DNA from: Fimivicinus intestinavium
GTDB lineage: Bacteria; Bacillota; Clostridia; Oscillospirales; Acutalibacteraceae
Direction of reading: 5' to 3'
Assembly (NCBI GenBank): GCA_018715765.1
Contig: DVKY01000085.1
Location: 1-10,649 of the forward strand
DNA: 10,649 nt
In this document: in pieces, positions 6,020 through 10,649 of the stretch
Numbering within the stretch: the stretch's first letter is position 1
Layout of the letters: the number at the start of each line of letters is the position of its first letter
Notes under the pieces: model-generated
Databases searched by the model: none
The model's input: only the letters and a program-made list of their open reading frames with translations
Told to the model about the DNA's origin: nothing
Position numbers and translations under genes: made by a program

Positions 6020-7232
6020 GTTACGAAAAAAATTCATAAAAATCTGTATTCTTTCCTTTATCGCGGTTTTTGTTGTATTGCTCCTATCCATCTTTTTCGT
6101 TACAACAGTGCAAACCAACCGATCCCTTGATATACTTGCCGATGTTGTATCCTCCAATGACGGTACTTTTCCTGAGTGGAATGAATTCAATAATGCGCCA
6201 AACCCTCCTCCCATACCCGATGGATTAAACATGGAATCCCCTTTTACTACTCGCTTTTTCACTGTACGATTTGACCAAAAGGGGAACGTCTTGTCTGCGG
6301 ATATCCGATCAATTGCCAGCGTGTCGCGGGATGAGGCGATTGCCTATGCTGAAAAGGCATTAGAGCATTCAGATGAACGGGGTTGGATAGACGACTTTCG
6401 CTACAAGAGATACGATACGTCGGCAGGGCAGGCCGTCGTATTCATAAACGGATTGAACACCAAACAAAATAACCGGCAGTTTATGTTTGCCGCTTCATTG
6501 GTTTTTGCTGCGAGCAGCATTGTGATAATTATTTTGATTATTCTCATCTCCCGAAAGGCTGTTAAGCCTGCGGCTGAAAGCTATGAAAAACAAAAGCAAT
6601 TTATTACCGACGCCAATCATGAACTTAAAACGCCGCTGACCTTGATTCACACCAATCTGGACATTATGGAAACGGAAATTGGAGCAAATGAATGGCTTTC
6701 CGATATTCGGGAAGAAACCAAAATAATGACAAAATTAGTTAATCGCCTTGTGTCGCTCGCTCGAATGGATGAGGATAACCCCAAATTCACAAAAGAAACT
6801 TTTTCACTTAGCGAAGTCGTTTTAGATACTGTATCTGCATTTGCGCAGCATATCAGGAATCAGCAGAAAAGGATTCTGACAGATGTTCCCGATGGTATCA
6901 ACTATCACGGCAATGAGGCGGCCATACGGCAGCTTATTTCTATTTTGATGGATAATGCTGTGAAGTATTGCGATCCGGAGGGAATCATAAGAATAACTCT
7001 CCGGGAAGGGAAACACCCGATCATCTTGGTCGATAATTCTTACATGGCGGTAGGCAACATAGAACTTGATCGGCTATTCGACCGATTTTATCGCGCGGAC
7101 AAAGCGAGAACGTACGGAGGTGGTTTTGGCATAGGTCTTTCTATTGCTAAAGCTATCGTCGAAAAGCATCACGGCAACATCAACGCCTCTCCTTTAGATG
7201 ACGATATGATTCGATTCCATGTGAGTTTATAA
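6009..7232 (+). CDS. Membrane sensor histidine kinase
   Basis: This 407-residue kinase is partner of the overlapping response-regulator gene. It has a first membrane helix (about 11-33), an extracytoplasmic sensor of about 120 residues (34-157) containing a proline-rich NAPNPPPIPDG segment, a second helix (about 158-181), then a HisKA domain with the phosphorylated H204 in FITDANHELKTPLTLI, and a HATPase_c domain with N-box N316 (LMDNAVKYC), F-box LFDRFYRAD (356-364) and G2 box GGFGIGLSIAKAIVEKH (370-387). The usual DxGxG G1 motif is replaced by VDNSYMAV (341-348). Many clostridial kinases of this subgroup share a degenerate G1, so activity is not excluded. GGAGG about 7 bases before the ATG overlaps the end of the regulator gene. 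The ligand is unknown. Confidence 0.95.
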   Translation: MIYRLRKKFIKICILSFIAVFVVLLLSIFFVTTVQTNRSLDILADVVSSNDGTFPEWNEFNNAPNPPPIPDGLNMESPFTTRFFTVRFDQKGNVLSADIRSIASVSRDEAIAYAEKALEHSDERGWIDDFRYKRYDTSAGQAVVFINGLNTKQNNRQFMFAASLVFAASSIVIIILIILISRKAVKPAAESYEKQKQFITDANHELKTPLTLIHTNLDIMETEIGANEWLSDIREETKIMTKLVNRLVSLARMDEDNPKFTKETFSLSEVVLDTVSAFAQHIRNQQKRILTDVPDGINYHGNEAAIRQLISILMDNAVKYCDPEGIIRITLREGKHPIILVDNSYMAVGNIELDRLFDRFYRADKARTYGGGFGIGLSIAKAIVEKHHGNINASPLDDDMIRFHVSL

Positions 7233-7443
7233 ATAAAGGGAGCATCATTTGGCCCTTTACCGGATTTCGGCAGAAAATATTCGATATTCAGCGATGTAAC
7301 ACGAAATATTTTTATACTGGGGTACGATTCCACATGAATATGTAACAGGGTAAAAGAAGAAGCAAATTTTTTCGTATCCACATAAACTTTCATACATTTT
7401 TCCAAAAGGAGCTTTTCAAACCAGCGGCTATTCTGAAAGCTTT
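7233..7443. other. AT-rich spacer after the two-component genes; small hairpins, no gene
   Basis: Two bases past the kinase stop is a TAAAGGG (7234-7240) / CCCTTTA (7253-7259) hairpin with a 12-nt loop but no T run, so it is at best a weak terminator. Further on, AAAATATT (7274-7281) and AATATTTT (7305-7312) form another inverted repeat. A minus-strand frame beginning MKVYVDTKKFASS runs through this spacer into the kinase 3' end but has no good ribosome site, so I do not call it a gene. Confidence 0.4.
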
Positions 7444-7476
7444 GGGAGGTCCGGCACAACGGGCCTCCCTTTTTTT
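7444..7476 (+). terminator. Strong intrinsic terminator between the two-component genes and the vWA gene
   Basis: The stem GGGAGGTCC (7444-7452) / GGGCCTCCC (7461-7469) has nine pairs including one G-U and an 8-nt loop, and is followed by seven T residues (7470-7476). It separates the AT-rich block from the G+C-rich genes to the right. Confidence 0.88.
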
Positions 7477-7670
7477 GCGATATAAAATGCCTGCCGATGC
7501 CCGCGGCAATAACGCCCCGTTCCTCACTGGCCCTCGTTCGCGCTTAAGGTGCGCCCGGCTTCAAACGATGGCAGGCCAGCCGTTGTTATCCCCTTCCACG
7601 ATCACACTGCATAGAATGGAATGGTCTCACGACCGATAAATCTGAAAATCGTAGGGGGAACACCTTAATC
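7477..7670. other. G+C-rich spacer upstream of the vWA gene, with short inverted repeats
   Basis: The segment contains GCCTGCC (7489-7495) matched by GGCAGGC (7570-7576), with smaller dyads between (GCCG/CGGC near 7493-7506, GCGC/GCGC near 7540-7555). It contains no plausible gene. A CATAGAAT box at 7610-7617 resembles the -10 of sporulation sigma factors, but no matching -35 was found. The promoter of the vWA gene must lie here. Confidence 0.35.
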
Positions 7671-9047
7671 ATGGGCGTTACCAATTCCAATAAAGAAATC
7701 AGCACAGATCACATCAGCTGTGATGGATCGCTGAAAGTAACTCTTGCCCTTTCCGCCGAGCCGGATATCATGGCTAACCCGACCGATATCGTGTTGGTGC
7801 TGGATCGCTCCGGCAGCATGGCCGGCAGCCCGCTGGAAAATATGAAGGCAGGCGCCAGAAAGTTCATCGATATCATTGATGAATCCACCGACAGCTCTCA
7901 GGATGGTCAAATCGGCTCCGGCAGCCGCATCGGCATCGTCAGCTTTGCCGATACCGCAACGGAGAATGCGTCGCTCATCACCTCGGTCGCGGAGCTGAAA
8001 ACCGCCGTGGACAGCCTGCGCGCGGGCGGTTCCACAAACCATGCAGATGCATTTGCCGAGGCTGGACAGTTGTTTGACCTGAGCTCCACCAAGCATAAGG
8101 TCATCGTTCTGTTCACAGACGGCAAAACAACAATCGGCCCTCCACCCTCCCCTGTAGCGGCGTCTCTTCGTGCCTCCGGCATCGTCATCTACTGCATTGG
8201 GTTGACCGGCTCGGATGGTATTGACGTAAACACTCTCAACGACTGGGCCACCGATCCGGATGCTTCCCACGTTGCCGTCACGCCGGACGACGCGGAACTG
8301 GAGGAGATCTTCGCTGATCTCGCCGCGAATATTTCCAAGCCGGGTGCAACCGACATCGTGATTGACGAAGTGGTGAATCCCGAATTTGTAATCACCAGCG
8401 TATTGCCGCCGAGCAAGGGAGCGGCCAGCCTGGTGAACGCCGACACGCTGAAGTGGAGCATCGACGCGCTGGGGACGGCTGCCAGCGAAGGCGCTTCTCT
8501 GGAGTTTTTTATCCGGCACACCGTTTCGACCTCCGGCAACAAACTGGTGAATCAATCCATCACTTACACGGATGCGGAGCACAACTCCGTCACTTTCCCT
8601 GATCCCAGCGTCACGGTGGACTGCGGGATCGTAGTGCAGCCGGAGCAATGCCCGGAACCCGTGGATATCACCATAGACGGATGTCAGGATTCTTTGGTAG
8701 TGAATTTAGGAGATACCCACTTGGAATCCCTGGGTCGCCTGCTCCAGGTAAGCGCCACCCTCAAAGACGTTTGCCCTGGCAAGCGGGTAGCACTGGCCAT
8801 ATCTCTGACCGAGATAGATCCCTGCGGAGAAGAGCATCCGCGCGGATTTAAGGCAATTACCATTCCGGCACACAACGCCCCGGCTTGCAGAGATGTGCTG
8901 GTACAGTGTATCAAATTTGTGCTGCCGGAGGATCTGAATGTATCCTCATGCGGCTGTACCGGAGGAATGTGCGGTCCGCGAAATCTTCGCGTCCGCCTCG
9001 TCAGCAATTATATTGACAGCGCCTTCCACTGCTGCGATTCTGTTTGA
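7671..9047 (+). CDS. vWA-domain protein with cysteine-rich C-terminal domain
   Basis: This is a 458-residue protein. A von Willebrand factor A domain (about 35-225) has a complete metal-ion-dependent adhesion site: D45-x-S47-x-S49 (DIVLVLDRSGSM), T122 in GGSTNHADAF and D150 in LFTDGKT. It should therefore bind a divalent cation and a partner protein. Residues about 226-318 resemble a DUF11-like beta-sandwich (DIVIDEVVNPEFVITSVLPPSKG). The last 140 residues carry twelve cysteines, including CGC (427-429), C434 and a C-terminal CC, suggesting disulfides or metal binding. There is no signal peptide or membrane anchor. Similar proteins are common in Clostridia, from memory, and a spore-surface or envelope role is a guess. 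AGGGGG lies 12 bases before the ATG. It stands alone between two terminators. Confidence 0.88.
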   Translation: MGVTNSNKEISTDHISCDGSLKVTLALSAEPDIMANPTDIVLVLDRSGSMAGSPLENMKAGARKFIDIIDESTDSSQDGQIGSGSRIGIVSFADTATENASLITSVAELKTAVDSLRAGGSTNHADAFAEAGQLFDLSSTKHKVIVLFTDGKTTIGPPPSPVAASLRASGIVIYCIGLTGSDGIDVNTLNDWATDPDASHVAVTPDDAELEEIFADLAANISKPGATDIVIDEVVNPEFVITSVLPPSKGAASLVNADTLKWSIDALGTAASEGASLEFFIRHTVSTSGNKLVNQSITYTDAEHNSVTFPDPSVTVDCGIVVQPEQCPEPVDITIDGCQDSLVVNLGDTHLESLGRLLQVSATLKDVCPGKRVALAISLTEIDPCGEEHPRGFKAITIPAHNAPACRDVLVQCIKFVLPEDLNVSSCGCTGGMCGPRNLRVRLVSNYIDSAFHCCDSV

Positions 9048-9085
9048 ACACACTGCGACAGCCCATTCACAAACACAGGCAAAAC

Positions 9086-9124
9086 AGCCGGGAGAAGGCC
9101 ATTCACACTTCTCCCGGCTTGTTT
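9086..9124 (+). terminator. Intrinsic terminator of the vWA gene
   Basis: A perfect 12-bp stem (AGCCGGGAGAAG at 9086-9097, CTTCTCCCGGCT at 9108-9119) with a 10-nt loop is followed by TTGTTTCTG. It lies 38 bases after the vWA stop. Confidence 0.87.
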
Positions 9125-9207
9125 CTGTAAAAGCGTTTTCAGATGCCGGCAGGAACGCTCCGCCCCCTCGCCGCGCCTTTTTAAAAAATCACGTTCTCGT
9201 AAGAAAA

Positions 9208-9236
9208 TTGTAATTTTTCCGTTTCCGTTTTGTAAA
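9208..9236 (+). promoter_or_regulatory. Possible promoter of the TVP38-like gene
   Basis: TTGTAA (9208-9213) and TGTAAA (9231-9236) are 17 bases apart. The -10 matches the consensus poorly, but this is the only AT-rich stretch in the gap and it sits 66 bases before the chosen start. Confidence 0.35.
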
Positions 9237-9302
9237 TTCACACGCGTATCCTAATGCATAGTGAAACCAGCGCAGATAACCGATGGAAGGGAAGCTGTTT
9301 TT

Positions 9303-10076
9303 ATGGAAACAATCAAAGCGCTCTGGGCGGAGGGAATGCAAAAGCTTCGCAGCAACGATCTGTTTCGCCCGGGAAACCGAAAGAAAAAAATTGCGGTGTT
9401 CTCCATTATAGCCGTGTTTGCGGCCGCGTGCGGGCTCATCGCGTGTTTATATGGCAAGCCTCTGCTGGAATTCGTGCTGGATACCGAGCGTTTCCGCGCA
9501 TGGATGGAAGGGCACGGAGCATGGGGGCCGCTCACATTTATCGCCATCCGCACGGTACAGACGGTCGTCAAGATCATTCCCGCCGAGCCTCTGGAAATCG
9601 GCGCGGGCTATGCCTTCGGCAGCTGGTGGGGCATGGCGCTGTGCATGATCGGCACCGCGATCGGCTCCCTGATTATCATCGCCCTGACCAAGCTGTTTGG
9701 CATGCGAATGGTGGAGGTTTTTATCTCCCGGGAAAAGCTGCAATCCTTCCGTTTCCTGCAAAACACCAAAAAGCTGAACCTGCTGCTGTTTATCATTTTT
9801 TTAATCCCCGGCACGCCCAAAGATCTCATCACCTATTTTGTCGGCATTACACCAGTGAACCCGTTCACCTTTCTGCTCCTAACCGGCATTGCGCGCATCC
9901 CGTCAATCCTCTCCTCCACGCTATGCGGAAATGCTCTGGGAGACCGTAATTACTGGCTTGCCGGGATCGTATATCTCATCACCGCCCTGCTGACGGTAGG
10001 CGGCATTCTGCTCTATCGCCGCATCAGCAGGCAGGAAAACCAGGCGATAGAGCATTCGGTAAAAAAAACAGCATAA
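9303..10076 (+). CDS. TVP38/TMEM64-family (VTT domain, DedA-like) membrane protein
   Basis: This is a 257-residue multi-pass inner-membrane protein. Family marks are the re-entrant VTT core PAEPLEIGAGYAFGSWWGM (about 97-115) with GTAIGSLIIIALTKLFG following, and the second conserved half FLIPGTPKDLITYFVGITP (about 168-186) ending in ARIPSILSSTLCGNALG. Membrane helices appear at about 26-45, 72-90, 108-130, 157-172, 185-205 and 218-240, the last followed by a basic tail. The wider DedA/VTT superfamily includes lipid scramblases and flippases, and the job of this bacterial branch is not firmly known. I chose ATG 9303, with GGAAGG 12 bases upstream, over a GTG at 9261 that adds 14 polar residues and lacks a site. 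It is monocistronic, with a terminator about 100 bases downstream. Confidence 0.9.
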   Translation: METIKALWAEGMQKLRSNDLFRPGNRKKKIAVFSIIAVFAAACGLIACLYGKPLLEFVLDTERFRAWMEGHGAWGPLTFIAIRTVQTVVKIIPAEPLEIGAGYAFGSWWGMALCMIGTAIGSLIIIALTKLFGMRMVEVFISREKLQSFRFLQNTKKLNLLLFIIFLIPGTPKDLITYFVGITPVNPFTFLLLTGIARIPSILSSTLCGNALGDRNYWLAGIVYLITALLTVGGILLYRRISRQENQAIEHSVKKTA

Positions 10077-10104
10077 CAAAAAAAGAGCTGTGACGTCTTT
10101 ACTC

Positions 10105-10156
10105 TTCCCCCCAGCAAAGGCCAAAGAAGGGACCGCATTCGCCCTTTCCCCCAGCA
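10105..10156. repeat. Pair of short direct repeats after the TVP38-like gene
   Basis: TTCCCCCCAGCA (10105-10116) recurs as TTCCCCCAGCA (10146-10156), the copies differing by one C. Their meaning is unclear and chance is possible. Confidence 0.3.
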
Positions 10157-10174
10157 CATGGTTAAAAAGAAGAA

Positions 10175-10225
10175 AACCTTCTCGAACCGTCCGCTCATGC
10201 GGCGTTTCGGGAAGGTTATTTTTTT
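10175..10225. terminator. Long bidirectional terminator at the boundary with the mobile-element remnant
   Basis: The outer stem AACCTTCTCGAA / TTCGGGAAGGTT (one G-U) encloses an inner CCGC-TCAT-GCGG hairpin (10191-10202). The plus strand continues with A then TTTTTTT (10219-10225). The minus strand continues with TTTTCTTCTTTTT. It ends the TVP38-like gene on one side and the truncated repA reading frame on the other. Confidence 0.88.
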
Positions 10226-10352
10226 AGCCGGCCGGCAGAACCTTTGCCTCGTTGGACAGGGGCCCCCATGTGGGGGCTTCAAAGAGGAAATTCGGGAGCC
10301 GGGTGAAGCTGAACGCCTGTTCCGGCTGATGAATGTAAATCGTGTTTGTCAT
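10224..10352 (-). pseudogene. Truncated RepA_N replication initiator (N-terminal fragment)
   Basis: The minus strand encodes 42 residues from ATG 10352: MTNTIYIHQPEQAFSFTRLP, then NFLFEAPTWGPLSNEAKVL and a non-family PAG before a stop at 10224-10226. The segment F-x-x-LP-x-x-LFE-x-P...LSNEAKVL is the opening of the RepA_N replication-initiator domain, found in Firmicute plasmids and integrative elements. In that family it should continue with LY-x-LLLDR and several hundred more residues. Here homology stops at codon 39, about 10236, directly beside a GCCGGCCGGC palindrome (10227-10236) and the terminator. The initiator is therefore non-functional. No Shine-Dalgarno site is visible before the ATG, which could be part of the decay or of leader control. 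Confidence 0.78.
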
Positions 10353-10376
10353 ATCGTGTTTTGTGGACGGTTAGAA

Positions 10377-10422
10377 GCCCGTTTTCCGGGGCGGGCGATA
10401 CTTTATTATACCACCTGCCCCG
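10377..10422 (-). promoter_or_regulatory. TATAAT box inside an inverted repeat upstream of the repA remnant
   Basis: On the minus strand a perfect TATAAT (10410-10405) lies in the loop of a 10-bp dyad, CCGGGGCAGG (10422-10413) with CCCGCCCCGG (10396-10387). Its right arm also belongs to a second hairpin, GCCCG (10396-10392) / CGGGC (10381-10377), at the expected 5' end of the transcript. The -35 region (about AGCCCC at 17-base spacing) is poor, as in an activator-dependent or repressed promoter. The two hairpins cannot form together. Confidence 0.5.
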
Positions 10423-10436
10423 GTTTGGGGCTTGCG

Positions 10437-10461
10437 AAGCCTGATAAATCAAGGCTTTTTT
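10437..10461 (+). terminator. Short terminator-like hairpin on the plus strand
   Basis: AAGCCT (10437-10442) pairs with AGGCTT (10452-10457), with inner GAT/ATC pairs, and a run of six T (10456-10461) follows. No plus-strand gene leads into it, so its role is uncertain. It might block antisense transcription entering the element. Confidence 0.4.
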
Positions 10462-10466
10462 CGCTC

Positions 10467-10649
10467 CTAACTGTCCATAGCAGACCTCCTTTTCCGTTCA
10501 CTTTCTGTTTTCTGCCGCCTGTGAACTCTGGCGGCGCAGTCCGGGCAGTATTTCCCCCGGTGGGATTTGGGGACGAACACGCCGCCGCAAACCGCACAGC
10601 GTTTCATGTCCTTATCCCGGAAAATCTCCGCTTTCAGCGTCCCGTCCAG
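10467..10649 (-). CDS. C-terminal 60 residues of a zinc-ribbon protein of a mobile element (5' part outside window)
   Basis: The minus strand is open from the window edge to a TAG at 10467-10469. The visible 60 residues include KRCAVCGG and, 14 residues after its first cysteine region, KYCPDCAARVHRRQ. This pair of C-x2-C knuckles is expected to bind one zinc, and a strongly basic tail (RRQKTESERKRRS) follows that suggests nucleic-acid contact. I do not know a named function. Similar short zinc-ribbon ends occur upstream of RepA_N-type initiators in Firmicute integrative elements, to my recollection, which fits its place directly upstream of the repA remnant on the same strand. Near the end, a perfect AAGGAGG (10491-10485) lies 6 bases before an in-frame ATG-GAC-AGT-TAG. 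Confidence 0.65.
   Translation of the reverse strand: MDGTLKAEIFRDKDMKRCAVCGGVFVPKSHRGKYCPDCAARVHRRQKTESERKRRSAMDS

Noticed and set aside
7610..7617. CATAGAAT as a sigma-E/sigma-K promoter for the vWA gene
   Set aside because: The -10 looks right but no -35 element lies at the required spacing on the plus strand, so it is not called as a promoter.
7665..8648. Long minus-strand open frame (327 codons) antisense to the vWA gene
   Set aside because: It is a shadow of the G+C-rich vWA gene. Its composition is Arg/Gly/Asp-rich and repetitive, with no family features, while the plus strand has a clear MIDAS motif and ribosome site.
9261..9302. GTG start for the TVP38-like protein
   Set aside because: There is no ribosome site before it and the extra 14 residues are not family-like. 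The ATG at 9303 has GGAAGG upstream.
9254..9949. 231-codon plus-strand frame over the TVP38-like gene
   Set aside because: It is out of frame with a clear VTT-domain protein, is His/Arg/Pro-rich and has no ribosome site.
1..10649. CRISPR array, rRNA or riboswitch
   Set aside because: No regularly spaced repeats, no rRNA-like sequence and no recognisable riboswitch motif were seen on either strand.

Overview
The window looks like chromosomal DNA of a Gram-positive, low-to-mid G+C Firmicute of the class Clostridia, probably an Oscillospiraceae/Ruminococcaceae-type gut anaerobe. The basis is strong Shine-Dalgarno sites, TTGaca/TATAAT-type promoters, a phi-LC3-type holin, a Firmicute RepA_N fragment and a vWA protein of a kind I associate with Clostridia. 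Genus-level placement is inference. No host or database match was available.

Layout. (1) 1-457: the end of a prophage or prophage remnant, with the tail of one gene, a tiny overlapping hydrophobic ORF and a holin. (2) 481-1014: two tRNA genes, tRNA-Val(GAC) on the minus strand and tRNA-Ala(GGC) on the plus strand, each with its own promoter and terminator. (3) 1045-4062: a minus-strand, tightly packed MacAB/YknXYZ-like efflux operon (membrane-fusion adaptor, ABC ATPase, FtsX-fold permease). (4) 4063-5338: about 1.27 kb without a convincing gene. It holds degenerate sequence, then a G+C-rich, MITE-like element with imperfect terminal inverted repeats (4969-5242), then a dyad in front of the next gene. 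(5) 5339-7232: an OmpR-type response regulator and a sensor histidine kinase whose ends overlap, transcribed away from the efflux operon. (6) 7233-7670: AT-rich spacer, a strong terminator and a G+C-rich structured spacer. (7) 7671-9047: a vWA-domain protein with a complete MIDAS motif and a cysteine-rich C-terminal half. (8) 9303-10076: a TVP38/TMEM64 (DedA-like) membrane protein. (9) 10224-10649, minus strand: the debris of an integrative or plasmid-like element, namely a RepA_N initiator cut off after 39 family-like residues and the end of a zinc-ribbon protein that runs off the window.

How the genes fit together. The sensor kinase and response regulator most likely sense a cell-envelope stress, antimicrobial peptide or drug and control the divergent efflux operon. 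The MITE-like insertion and decayed DNA now separate the two halves. The efflux/two-component block is AT-rich (for example about 33% G+C in 6781-6840), while the vWA and flanking genes are G+C-rich (about 60% in 8281-8340), so the block may have been acquired horizontally. Both window edges are mobile-element remnants. The points most worth a second look are the 274-bp inverted-repeat element, the repA/terminator junction near 10227-10240, and the dyad that encloses a TATAAT box upstream of the broken repA.
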